A program made the position numbers and the translations under genes. 64,000 nt of DNA from Cellulosilyticum lentocellum DSM 5427 (GTDB taxonomy: Bacteria > Bacillota > Clostridia > Lachnospirales > Cellulosilyticaceae): positions 3,749,001 to 3,813,000 of the forward strand of contig NC_015275.1 of assembly GCF_000178835.2 (NCBI RefSeq), read 5' to 3'. This document shows, piece by piece, positions 51,208-60,688 of the stretch (its first letter is position 1; every line of letters begins with the position of its first letter). The notes under the pieces are model-generated. The model saw nothing but the letters and a program-made list of their open reading frames with translations, was not told where the DNA came from and did not search any database.

Positions 51208-51768
51208 CTACATGGGCTTTAAATTTTTATTGAGCCTTTCTACCATCCAGGAAAAGCGTTTGGCACGCCCTGCGTCTGTCTTTGCATCAAGATATGCCCG
51301 TGTATAAGTTTTCTGAACGGCTGGAGACATCGACATGAAATTGGAGTAGGCAGGATCAAAGCCTTTTAACATGGCGGCTATGAGCGTAATCTGTTCTTCC
51401 GTAATAGCTGCTGGCTTTGCAATGTTCCACTGTCCATTTTGCTTGGCTTCTTCAATTTTGCGCCTGCCATGGTCGGTCATGATTCCCCGTTGCTCCAGTT
51501 GCTTTACTAATGCCTTATTCTTCTCTGACCACTTACTATTATCTCTGCGTAAAGAAAAATATTTTTTATATGTCTTGTCATCAATGCTTTGCATCTGCCC
51601 GTCAATCCATCCAAAACAAAGTGCTTCCTCAAGCGCGTCACTAGCGGTTATTGTTTCCGGGCCACCTGCCTTGCCAAATAGCAGCCAAATGCCGTCACTA
51701 GATAGGCAATGTACTGATAGCCATTTTCTAAATTCCTCCCGATTAATAAATTGCATGATTTGACCCAT
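51208..51768 (-). CDS. YdeI/OmpD-associated-family protein
   Basis: The protein has 186 residues from the ATG at 51768, just after AAGGAGGGG; the frame is open 23 codons earlier without support. The family features are the opening REEFRKWLS, then DGIWLLFGKAGG, then EALCFGWIDGQMQSID and FSLRRDNSKWSEKNKALVK. The function of the family is poorly known. Some relatives are linked to bacteriocin or peptide resistance. Codons are richer in G and C than most of the window. It is upstream of the GNAT gene on the same strand with a 50-base gap. Confidence 0.82.
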   Translation of the reverse strand: MGQIMQFINREEFRKWLSVHCLSSDGIWLLFGKAGGPETITASDALEEALCFGWIDGQMQSIDDKTYKKYFSLRRDNSKWSEKNKALVKQLEQRGIMTDHGRRKIEEAKQNGQWNIAKPAAITEEQITLIAAMLKGFDPAYSNFMSMSPAVQKTYTRAYLDAKTDAGRAKRFSWMVERLNKNLKPM

Positions 51769-51841
51769 AGTCCCCTCCTTCATTTCACCTTCTTTGTCAA
51801 AGACCCACTTAAATAAATTTAAATTTGTCAGTTTCACATAT

Positions 51842-52007
51842 GCTCACTATGTTTACTTTAAAGCTTAGTAAAAGAATGAGTTTTTACATGTTCACCAAAA
51901 AAAGTAAGCCTTAGTGCTTCAAAAAATACGGAGCAGAATTTCGGAAGGTAATCCTTATCCTCTCATTTCTGCTCCGTAATATTCCTCATAAATACTCAAA
52001 CAAATAC
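51842..52007 (-). repeat. Element E4: diverged and truncated copy of the structured repeat family
   Basis: The minus-strand 5' arm matches E5 and E2, with TTAGTGCTTC, CGGAAGG, CTCATTT, CTCATAAATAC blocks on the plus strand. It contains a perfect 12-bp hairpin (51927-51938 with 51967-51978). A shrunken core follows: P1 CACTA (51845-51849) with TAGTG (51912-51916), P3 GTAAAA (51868-51873) with TTTTAC (51882-51887). The family joins AAC and TAAG, and an ACTCATTC loop, are kept. The 3' arm is gone. It fills the gap between the YdeI-type gene and secDF. Confidence 0.7.
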
Positions 52008-52037
52008 TATTGATAATGTTCTTTTACTATAAAACTC

Positions 52038-54221
52038 TTAAGCCGTTTTTATATGTGCACCTTTATTAAACTTTTTGCTATTCTTCCAAGATACCCAAAG
52101 TGGACCAGCTAAACATACTGAAGAGAAGCAACCACTTAAAACACCCATCATCATAGGAAGTGCAAAAACTTTAATAGATTCAATACCAAAAACATAAGCA
52201 AAAATGTACATAATCAAAACACTAATACTTGTTGTTACACTGGTATTAATAGAACGTGTTAAGGTTTGTGTTAAACTGTCATCCATTAGTACTTCCATAT
52301 TCTTACTATTAAGTGCCATATTCTCACGGATACGGTCATAAATAACAACAGTATCATTAATGGAGTAACCGATAATAGTGAGGGCTACTGCTATGAAGTT
52401 GGTATCCAGTGGAATTCTTAAAACAACGAATGTAAAGAAAATGACTAATATATCATGTCCCAAAGCTACAAGTGCCATAGCTCCAGCTGATAAACCACCA
52501 ATCTTCTTAAAACGAACCCAAACATAAACAACAATTAATGCAAGTGCTATCACCAAAGACATGATTGATCTAATAAGAGTTTCTTTACCGATATAGGGCT
52601 CTACCATATAAGATTCTGATAGCTCTAATTTATTAGCTGCATAAGCTTTGTCTAAAGCTTCATCTAATTTAACTTGGTCTTTTGCATTTAAGCTATCTGT
52701 ACCAGCTAAGCTTAAAACAATCTTTTGTTGTTTATTTCCTAAATCCTCTGTGATCTGTCCTGTTACATTTCTATTTAAGGTACTTGTTGCAAGTCTAGAT
52801 ACATCTTCTACATTTAAGTCGCCTGTATAAGTATAAGTAAGCATTGCTCCACCTTTAAAGGTTGTATCTAATGCTATCCCATTAATGAAACAACTTGCAA
52901 TACCAATAACCATTAATACAATAGAAATACTGTAAAGTCCCCATCTCTTCTTGTAAAAAGGAATCGTTTTTCTTTCCTTTGGTAAATGGTAAAGCTTGAT
53001 ATTTCTAAACGCTTTGAAATTAATTAAAGAAAGTAATAACTTATGAGTTGTATAGATACCAGCTATGAAGTTAAGTACAATTCCGACTAATAGTGTATAA
53101 CCAAAAGATAGCATTGTTCCTGAACCTAATGCCATTAGAATAATGGCTACAATAGCTGTTGTAATATTACCATCAAATACAGAAGCAAAAGCTCTACTAT
53201 AACCCGATTTAAGCGCTAATGGTAAAGATTTTCCTGACCTTAATTCCTCTCCAATACGCTCATTAATGATAACGTTAGCATCTACTCCCATACCTAGGGA
53301 TAAGATAATACCTGCTATACCTGGTAAGGTTAAAGTAAATTGTGGCACAGAAAGAGCTAAAATCTGCACCGCTAACTGCAGCGTTAAAGCAATACAACTT
53401 ATAAAGCCTGGTAATCTATAAAAGACAAGCATAAATAAACAAATAAGTGCAAACGCTGTTATACCTGCCATAACCATTACTTTTAGGGCCCCACTTCCAA
53501 GACTTGGGCTAATGGTGTTGTGGCTTGTAGCAGTCATAGAGAATGGTAGTGCACCTGAACTAATTTTCTCTGCTAAGTCTTGTGCCTGATCTAGGGTAAA
53601 TGTACCCTCGATAACGCCTTCCCCGCCTGAAATCTTCTGATTTACCATAGGTCCAGAAATATAAGTTTCATCCATAAAAATAAAAAGTTGTTGACCAATC
53701 AGTTTTGCCGTTGCTTCTTCAAAAAGCTTTGCGCCTTCTGCATTAAATACTAACTGTACCATATACTGATTGGTTTGTTGATCCATTACAGCACGGCTAC
53801 TTTTTACATCCTTACCTTCGATAAGAATATTACCTTCACTATCTCTAAAGGTTAGCCTAGCTGTTTCACCTAATTCAGATATAGCTTTTTCAGGGTTAAA
53901 CTCTGCTTCATCAGACTTCCATGGGAATCTTACAATGATTCTACCATTTTTCTTATCAATTGTTACTTCTCTATCTAGTATGTTCTTATTATCTAATCTT
54001 GTTTCAATAACACTTCTAGCTGCATTAAGCTCATCTGAGGTTGCTGCTCTGTCTAAATCAACAGGTTCATAGATTGCTTCTACACCACCTCTAATATCAA
54101 TACCAAAACGCATTTCTTTAGCTCCTTTAACATGAGGAGCTCCAAATACAGCTAATATTAATAATCCTATAATAATGGCTACAATAATAAAAAACGTATA
54201 TTTTTTTGCCTTCACTTTCAT
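52038..54221 (-). CDS. secDF: Protein translocase SecDF fusion
   Basis: The 727-residue protein joins SecD and SecF in one chain, common in Firmicutes. It begins with one membrane helix, then the SecD signature MRFGIDIRGGVEAIYEP, an extracytoplasmic P1 region, and a SecD helix bundle with GIAGIILSLGMGVDANVIIN. The SecF half starts about 415 with GIALDTTFKGGAMLTYTY and has ALTIIGYSINDTVVIYDRIRENM. The two Asp residues expected for proton use (DANV and NDTV) are present. It uses the proton gradient to pull secreted proteins across the membrane. A small membrane-protein gene lies just upstream. Confidence 0.95.
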   Translation of the reverse strand: MKVKAKKYTFFIIVAIIIGLLILAVFGAPHVKGAKEMRFGIDIRGGVEAIYEPVDLDRAATSDELNAARSVIETRLDNKNILDREVTIDKKNGRIIVRFPWKSDEAEFNPEKAISELGETARLTFRDSEGNILIEGKDVKSSRAVMDQQTNQYMVQLVFNAEGAKLFEEATAKLIGQQLFIFMDETYISGPMVNQKISGGEGVIEGTFTLDQAQDLAEKISSGALPFSMTATSHNTISPSLGSGALKVMVMAGITAFALICLFMLVFYRLPGFISCIALTLQLAVQILALSVPQFTLTLPGIAGIILSLGMGVDANVIINERIGEELRSGKSLPLALKSGYSRAFASVFDGNITTAIVAIILMALGSGTMLSFGYTLLVGIVLNFIAGIYTTHKLLLSLINFKAFRNIKLYHLPKERKTIPFYKKRWGLYSISIVLMVIGIASCFINGIALDTTFKGGAMLTYTYTGDLNVEDVSRLATSTLNRNVTGQITEDLGNKQQKIVLSLAGTDSLNAKDQVKLDEALDKAYAANKLELSESYMVEPYIGKETLIRSIMSLVIALALIVVYVWVRFKKIGGLSAGAMALVALGHDILVIFFTFVVLRIPLDTNFIAVALTIIGYSINDTVVIYDRIRENMALNSKNMEVLMDDSLTQTLTRSINTSVTTSISVLIMYIFAYVFGIESIKVFALPMMMGVLSGCFSSVCLAGPLWVSWKNSKKFNKGAHIKTA

Positions 54222-54234
54222 TTCCTCCTATAAT

Positions 54235-54675
54235 TTAAAATGTTGTTATAAGAGGAATATTTCTCCTTGGTCCGTCCTTGTTATAAATATAATTTAAAAC
54301 CCTTCTTCGAGTAGTATGTATACATATCAGTGTAACTAAGCAAACAAACATTTGGTAAAGTACCCGCTGTAATACCTTGAGATAATCTAATAATGCAAGG
54401 CACTCCTCATAACTTGTAAGCTCATTAAGAATGAGTTCTTCATCTAGATGCTGTTCCACAAACTCATTGACTTTCTTAGGCATCAGTCCTAATAAATGAT
54501 TTGGTGACATCATTCCTGCATCATAAAGCGCACGCTTAGTTGTGGTTTCATAAGGCACTTGTGTAGGTTGTTCTTTTTTAGCAACCATATCTGGTGTTAG
54601 GCGCATAAAGAGGAGTATCACACAGATACATAGGCCTATATATGCTATTTGGTAGCTTATTCTATTAGCCTTCAT
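54235..54675 (-). CDS. Unrecognised small bitopic membrane protein upstream of secDF
   Basis: The protein has 146 residues from the ATG at 54675, six bases after AGGAGGA. I do not recognise it. Hydrophobic helices lie at about 8-26 and 102-120, with a soluble, partly acidic stretch between (NEFVEQHLDEELILNELTSY) and a basic C-terminus (TTRRRVLNYIYN). Both ends would be cytosolic with the loop outside. It ends 13 bases before the secDF start on the same strand, so co-expression is very likely and a link to export or envelope upkeep is possible. Confidence 0.6.
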   Translation of the reverse strand: MKANRISYQIAYIGLCICVILLFMRLTPDMVAKKEQPTQVPYETTTKRALYDAGMMSPNHLLGLMPKKVNEFVEQHLDEELILNELTSYEECLALLDYLKVLQRVLYQMFVCLVTLICIHTTRRRVLNYIYNKDGPRRNIPLITTF

Positions 54676-54837
54676 GATGCTCCTCCTTCTTTTAGTCATT
54701 TGAACCTATTATAATACTAATCAAAAAATTTTTATACTATTTATTTGAAAAAATCTTATCATTTTATGTCATATTTTTACTCATTTCAAGCTCAGCGATT
54801 TCTTGCTTTATTTTTCAAAAAGCTTTCACTTACCTCT

Positions 54838-57800
54838 TTAAGCTACTTCATCCGAAACTATTAGTAAATGCCCTATCTGCAGTACTATTTGAAGTAAGTC
54901 ATCTTCCGATAATGGCGAAGTTCCATTGAACTGATTGTCTTCATCTAAACTCATGCAGTTATTTCCTACTAAGAATTCTACTGCTTTTAATCCTTTTTCA
55001 GATAAGGTATTAGCATCCTTAATTACTACGTTACTCCCTTTAAGTAACTCTATTAAATCTTGTGATTCTAATAGCTTATAAATACTTATGGCTGCTTCTT
55101 CTCTAGTAAGGATTTCATCTGACTTTCCTGAAATAAGACCTTGTATAACTGCTTTATTATAGGTGTCCTCACCTAAAAGCAAATCAATAAAATCTTTTTT
55201 GGTAAGGTTAGTAGACTGATTAAGTTCTGCTACCTTATCCTGCAGCGAGATAATCTGGTCATATAACTTTTTATTCTTTTCTAAGTTACTTTTACTCCCT
55301 ACACTGGTCCAAGCTCCTACCTCTACTACTTCATTTATTAATTGTCCTAGTTCTTTTAGGTCACTTACCTGTGCTGATTTTATCTCTTCTAGTAATTTTA
55401 CAGTTTCGTTATTACTATAACCACACATATAATTAAAGACTGCATTAACTGCTCCACTTAATTCTCCTTGTGGCAAGGTATATTCACTAAAAGCTTTTAA
55501 AATATAGCCATCTAAGCTTTCTTGTGTTAAAGCATAACTTTGAGTAAAGCTTTCTATGCCTTTATAAGTATTTAAGGTCTTATCAATATAGGGATCCATA
55601 TAAGTTGATAAGCTAATACCATTCCAGCTTACACTTTCTATGTTAGAATAAACGTTATTTTGATACCTAAGCTGAGCTGTTAAAAAATTATCTGAAATGA
55701 CGTTCATAAGTGGAAGATACTTACCACTAAAGTCCTTGCTTAAGTTTCCAAATGATGCTGAAAGCATATTATAATTTACCGTTGTATCCATGGCGATTCC
55801 TAAATTAGTAGGCACCTCTGGCAAATTAAAATAATTTTGTGTATTAATCCTTTTCTCAGGTAGCCTGCTAATAAATGTATTTAATGCTTTATAAAAGGTG
55901 GCTGTATGCGACTCATTACCTGCAAAAACACTCATTAAGTGTGTCCTATTCATAATCTTATCTTGTATTTGCTGTAATTTTGATGTTACCTTGGAAGGTT
56001 CTTTTTGTAAAAGAGACTCTACTTCTTTTAAAAAATGATAATAAGCTGTTTGCTTCATATAAACACTATAATTTTGGTCACTTAAGTAAGCTGCAGTATT
56101 ATACTGATACAAGATATTATAAGGTGATCCACTAAAATAGTCTTTGTAATAAGACTGAGCTGTTTTTACATAACTTAGCAGCTCATCTGTTTGTGTAAAA
56201 TCTGTTTCTAAGAGTAATTCTTCTAATAAATTAGCAGACTTACTAGATTCACCAATAAGTCCTAACCACGATACATCTAAAATAGGCCTATAAGTAAAAT
56301 CAGTCTTGGCATTTGCCCATGTATCTGTAGTGCAGCGGAAGTTATGCAGATACATACTTTTTAGTGTGCTTAATTCATCAATGGAGTGCTTAGTAGTACT
56401 TATCTCCCCTATAAGATTTGCATAAAGCTGTAAATAGTGCAGATCTTCTACAGCTACTCCTGATGTATCAAACATTAAATCTGCTAGAAAAGTATCTCCC
56501 ACATCTGCGTTAGCACTTAAATATCTCACACCATTATCCGTAACATCTTTAATACTATATTCTTTAAGTTCTATAGGTAAATCTTTGATGCTTACTGCTT
56601 GCAATTCTTTTATATGTTCTTTAGAGTCTTCCTTTGCATTCCAATTATTAAAACTAGCCGTTTCTGATATTAATTTTGCTACTTCTTCTTTAGTCATACT
56701 TGCTTCCTTAGCTGCCAGCTGTTTCTTTTGCTGAGCTCTCTTTTGCTCCAATAAACCAGCTTTAGGTACTGTGGCTACTAAAGCTGCATGCTTATTTCCT
56801 ACAATATATTTCTTTACAAGTTGTTCTAAATAACCATCTGTCATATGGGCCTTAGCATAATCTATATGACTCATATAACTGCTAAAATAGTCATATTCTC
56901 CATGAGCCGCCCAATACTGTGCCACTGCTACTGCAATATTGACACCCAGGTGACTTCCTTCTGTTACTAAAGCATTATTAAATTCAGTATTAGCAATAAT
57001 CATTTCTAATACTGTCTCATCAAAGCCTTTAGTAACTAAAGTTTTCATACTTTCATCCACGATACGTCCTAAAGCTTCTTTTTTACTAGGAGAGGTATTA
57101 GCTACACTAAAGACTAATACTGGCTGAGGTAAACTATCTTCATAATAAACCTCTAAAGTATTTCCTATATTAGCTCTTTTAAAGGCCTTCTGTACAATAG
57201 AACTACCTTGATTTAAGTATTCGGCAATAATAGACATTCCCACTCTATCAGTTTGGGATATATTCGTCATTGCATACGCATAACTGATAATGCTCTCATC
57301 AGTGGTGGCATTTTCACCTGCAGGAAAATCATAGGTCTTATTAGCTACTGTTGTAAAAGGCTTTTCATCTTTATAGTCTACTGTAATGGCCTTTTTATCA
57401 TATTGGGAGAGATAGTTTTCATCTAATAATTTTAAGAAACTACGATAATCTATATCCCCATAAAGTACAATTAAAGCATTTGAAGGATGATAGTAAGTCT
57501 CATGTACTTTTAATACGTCTTCGTAAGTTAATGTAGGTATGACTTCTGGCGTACCTCCAGACGCATTACTCATTGTGCCGTTTGGGAATAATGCTTTTAA
57601 GCAATTACGTACTTCAGCATTCTCTATGTCATCTGTGCTGCCTTGCATTTCGCTATAAATAATTCCTGTTAAATTAAGAGGTGCCCTTTCATTTTCTTTC
57701 TCATATCTCCACGCTTCTCTTTTAAAGAGATTAGGTTCTTTATAAATGAATGGATTAAACACACAATCCATATACACATCTGCTAATTTTAAAAGCTGTG

Positions 57801-58242
57801 CTTCGCTCATAGAAGCTACAGGATAGCTAGTCATTGTATTAGTCGTAAAAGCATTAATATAACTACAATAGGTTTGATTGCTTATATTAAAGAATACATC
57901 CTTGAAGGGATACTTTTGGGACCCTGCTGTACTTACATGCTCTAGTACATGGTTAACACCTGTATTATCGTTTGCTGGTGTTTTAAAACTAATGTCAAAA
58001 GCTCTATTTTTATCAGCGTTTTTTATGTACAATAATTTAGCTCCTGATTTCACATGTTCAAATAAAACTGTTTGTCCATTAACAATTTCCATTTTCCCCT
58101 TTTCTAAAGCTTTAAAACCTGATACCACTTCCCCTATTTGTGGTAAAGTCTTTGAATCATTAACTGCAGCCATTAACGTGGCAGGAGATAAACATCCTAT
58201 GATTAATGCAGCCACTAATATGAGAGCCCTTACTCTTCTCAC
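54838..58242 (-). CDS. Secreted M16C-family zinc peptidase with SLH-like C-terminus
   Basis: The 1134-residue protein has a signal peptide (ALILVAALIIGCLSPATLMA). The inverted zinc motif is HVLEH (H98, E101, H102), with the distal glutamate in YSEMQGSTDD. Both halves of the presequence-peptidase (insulinase-type) clam fold follow. The last 100 residues resemble one to two S-layer homology repeats (ILTREEAAISIYKLLES ... SPLSEDDLLQIVLQI). M16C enzymes degrade short peptides, usually in the cytosol or organelles, so an exported, wall-anchored version is notable. It is monocistronic. No clear terminator is seen in the gap to 54700. Confidence 0.85.
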   Translation of the reverse strand: MRRVRALILVAALIIGCLSPATLMAAVNDSKTLPQIGEVVSGFKALEKGKMEIVNGQTVLFEHVKSGAKLLYIKNADKNRAFDISFKTPANDNTGVNHVLEHVSTAGSQKYPFKDVFFNISNQTYCSYINAFTTNTMTSYPVASMSEAQLLKLADVYMDCVFNPFIYKEPNLFKREAWRYEKENERAPLNLTGIIYSEMQGSTDDIENAEVRNCLKALFPNGTMSNASGGTPEVIPTLTYEDVLKVHETYYHPSNALIVLYGDIDYRSFLKLLDENYLSQYDKKAITVDYKDEKPFTTVANKTYDFPAGENATTDESIISYAYAMTNISQTDRVGMSIIAEYLNQGSSIVQKAFKRANIGNTLEVYYEDSLPQPVLVFSVANTSPSKKEALGRIVDESMKTLVTKGFDETVLEMIIANTEFNNALVTEGSHLGVNIAVAVAQYWAAHGEYDYFSSYMSHIDYAKAHMTDGYLEQLVKKYIVGNKHAALVATVPKAGLLEQKRAQQKKQLAAKEASMTKEEVAKLISETASFNNWNAKEDSKEHIKELQAVSIKDLPIELKEYSIKDVTDNGVRYLSANADVGDTFLADLMFDTSGVAVEDLHYLQLYANLIGEISTTKHSIDELSTLKSMYLHNFRCTTDTWANAKTDFTYRPILDVSWLGLIGESSKSANLLEELLLETDFTQTDELLSYVKTAQSYYKDYFSGSPYNILYQYNTAAYLSDQNYSVYMKQTAYYHFLKEVESLLQKEPSKVTSKLQQIQDKIMNRTHLMSVFAGNESHTATFYKALNTFISRLPEKRINTQNYFNLPEVPTNLGIAMDTTVNYNMLSASFGNLSKDFSGKYLPLMNVISDNFLTAQLRYQNNVYSNIESVSWNGISLSTYMDPYIDKTLNTYKGIESFTQSYALTQESLDGYILKAFSEYTLPQGELSGAVNAVFNYMCGYSNNETVKLLEEIKSAQVSDLKELGQLINEVVEVGAWTSVGSKSNLEKNKKLYDQIISLQDKVAELNQSTNLTKKDFIDLLLGEDTYNKAVIQGLISGKSDEILTREEAAISIYKLLESQDLIELLKGSNVVIKDANTLSEKGLKAVEFLVGNNCMSLDEDNQFNGTSPLSEDDLLQIVLQIGHLLIVSDEVA

Positions 58243-58496
58243 TTAATTTCCTCCTCTATCTCTTTTATTTTTTAAATCAACCAATATCCATTATAAGACT
58301 TTTTTGCAACTTTTTTCAGTAGTAATTTTTATTTTCAAAATAATTAGTCGTATTTCATATATTTCCTATTGTATCTCCATCTCATATTAGTCATTTTACC
58401 TTTATGCCATAAATTTAAAATAACTATTTAGCCATCATTAAAAAGTAGATCCGTACCCTATTCAAATAGAAATGAAATAAAACTTTTTTATCTACA
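58243..58496. other. Gap between tkt terminator and M16C peptidase gene; nothing identified
   Basis: About 250 bases of AT-rich DNA that must contain the peptidase promoter. I see no firm promoter, repeat or RNA. Confidence 0.4.
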
Positions 58497-58535
58497 GAAA
58501 AAGGACCTAAGCTTGTGAAGAGCTTAAGTCCTTTT
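58497..58535 (-). terminator. Terminator of the transketolase gene
   Basis: AAAAGGACcTAAGCT pairs with AGCTTAaGTCCTTTT around an eight-base loop. It ends in TTTTT on the minus strand. Confidence 0.9.
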
Positions 58536-58548
58536 CATATAATGTAGA

Positions 58549-60528
58549 TTACGCTAATACTTCTTTAGCCACTTCTACTACGTGTTCTACTGTAAAGCCA
58601 TTTTTCTTAAAGATTAAACCAGCAGGTGCTGATTCTCCAAAGTGATCCATTGAAATGACTTGTCCTTCAAGACCAGTATATCTATGCCATCCAAATGAAG
58701 AAAGTGCTTCTACTGCTACTCTCTTCGTTTTGTTTGGAGGTAAAATCGCATCTTTGTATGCTTTTGGTTGTTTTTCGAAAACATCCATTGATGGCATACT
58801 TACTGCAGTAGCTTTAATACCTTGTGCTTCTAATTCTTTTACTGCACCTACTACAAGTTGTACTTCTGAACCTGTTGCAATTAAGATGATATCTGCCTCT
58901 TTTGGTTCTACTCCTGCTACTACATACGCACCTTTTTTAGCTTCTACACCTGTTTTTGCAAGGTAAGGAAGGTCTTGTCTTGTAAGCACAATAGCTACTG
59001 GCTCAGTTTTGCTATTAAGTGCATATTCCCATGCAGCTACTGTTTCTTTTGCATCTGCTGGTCTAAAGGTTACAAGGTTTGGTGTACTACGAAGCATTGC
59101 AAGCTGTTCGATTGGTTGGTGAGTTGGTCCGTCTTCACCTACACCAATACTGTCATGAGTGAGCACATAAGTTACTGGTAGTTTCATAAGTGCTGCAAGT
59201 CTCATTGGATTCTTCATATAATCACTAAATACAAAGAAAGTAGAGCAGAATGTTTTAAGCCCGCCGTGTACTGCAATACCATTTGCAATAGCACCCATTG
59301 CATGTTCACGAATACCAAAGTGAAGATTTCTTCCTGAGTAATCCTCAGCGCTGAAATCTCCTTTTCCGTTCATATAGGTTTTCGTTGATGGTGCAAGGTC
59401 AGCTGAACCACCAATCATATTTGGCACAATGTCTGCCATATGATTAATTACTTCAAAGGAAGCTACACGTGTTGCTTTTTTACCAGCTTCATCTGTGTAG
59501 TTGTTATAAATATCTAAGCTAATTTCTTCATCAGAATGCCAAGCTTTCCACTCTTTTGCAAGTTCTGGATAAGCTTTTTCATAAGCTGCAAAAAGTTCGT
59601 TCCAAGCTACTTCTTTAGCTGCTCCAGCTTTTACAAGCTCTGCCATATGTGCTTTAACATCATCTGCTACGAAGAACTCTTCATTGTGGTGTTCTAAGAA
59701 AGCTCTCATTTCTACAATGTTATCTGCTCCTAATGGCTCACCATGAGCTGCTGCTTTACCTTGTTTGTTAGGACAACCATAACCGATTTGTGTTTTAACT
59801 TCTATAAAGCTTGGTTTTGATGTATTCGCTTTTGCTTTAGCAATAGCTTCTGAAATAGCTTTAGTATCATTGCCATCTTCTACAAGGAAAGTTTCAAAGC
59901 CTTGCGCCTCAAAACGTGCTCTTACATTTTCTCTAAAAGCAATTTGTGTATCACCTTCGATAGTGATGTTATTTGAATCATAAAGTACGATTAATTTACC
60001 CAGTCCAAGTGTACCAGCTAATGCTGCTGCTTCATAAGAAATACCTTCCATTAAACAACCGTCACCAACTAATGCATAGGAATAGTGATCAACAAGATTA
60101 AAACCTTCTTTGTTAAAGTGTGCTGCTAAATGTTTTTCAGCCATAGCCATACCAACTGCTGTAGCAATACCTTGTCCAAGTGGTCCTGTTGTTGTTTCTA
60201 CACCCACTGTGTGACCATATTCAGGATGTCCTGGTGTAAGGCTCCCTTCTTGACGGAAGTTTTTAAGATCTTCCATAGTAAGTCCGTACTCAAATAAGTG
60301 AAGTAAAGTATAAAGTAATGTTGATCCATGACCTGCTGAAAGTACAAAACGGTCTCTGTTTTCCCATTTTGGATTTTTAGGATTATGATTCATGTGATCA
60401 GCCCATAATGTATATGCCATAGGTGCTGAACCCAGTGGTAACCCTGGATGTCCTGAATTTGCCTTTTGAATGGCTTCTGCTGCAAGCACCCTAATGGTAT
60501 TAATAGTTTTTTGTGATACTGCGTCCAT
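58549..60528 (-). CDS. tkt: Transketolase
   Basis: This 659-residue protein is a full-length bacterial-type transketolase. The N-terminal thiamine-diphosphate domain has [18 protein letters not shown], then [17 protein letters not shown]. The GDG...N cofactor motif is [18 protein letters not shown] ... [11 protein letters not shown]. The pyrimidine domain has [15 protein letters not shown] with the catalytic Glu, then [17 protein letters not shown]. It moves two-carbon units between sugar phosphates in the pentose phosphate pathway, linking ribose supply with glycolysis. It is cytosolic and monocistronic. Codon use looks like that of a highly expressed gene. Start behind AGGAGG. Confidence 0.97.
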   Translation of the reverse strand: MDAVSQKTINTIRVLAAEAIQKANSGHPGLPLGSAPMAYTLWADHMNHNPKNPKWENRDRFVLSAGHGSTLLYTLLHLFEYGLTMEDLKNFRQEGSLTPGHPEYGHTVGVETTTGPLGQGIATAVGMAMAEKHLAAHFNKEGFNLVDHYSYALVGDGCLMEGISYEAAALAGTLGLGKLIVLYDSNNITIEGDTQIAFRENVRARFEAQGFETFLVEDGNDTKAISEAIAKAKANTSKPSFIEVKTQIGYGCPNKQGKAAAHGEPLGADNIVEMRAFLEHHNEEFFVADDVKAHMAELVKAGAAKEVAWNELFAAYEKAYPELAKEWKAWHSDEEISLDIYNNYTDEAGKKATRVASFEVINHMADIVPNMIGGSADLAPSTKTYMNGKGDFSAEDYSGRNLHFGIREHAMGAIANGIAVHGGLKTFCSTFFVFSDYMKNPMRLAALMKLPVTYVLTHDSIGVGEDGPTHQPIEQLAMLRSTPNLVTFRPADAKETVAAWEYALNSKTEPVAIVLTRQDLPYLAKTGVEAKKGAYVVAGVEPKEADIILIATGSEVQLVVGAVKELEAQGIKATAVSMPSMDVFEKQPKAYKDAILPPNKTKRVAVEALSSFGWHRYTGLEGQVISMDHFGESAPAGLIFKKNGFTVEHVVEVAKEVLA

Positions 60529-60688
60529 TTCTTCCTCCTTATGATAAACAATGTCTTTCGATTAAACATACAATTCTATTATACTGTTTTTACATGTCCC
60601 TGTATATTGTAAATTTACTTGATTTCTTGTATATTTTTAATGAATTTATAGCGCTTTTGCTGTATTCTAGAACAAAGGCGGTGAATTT

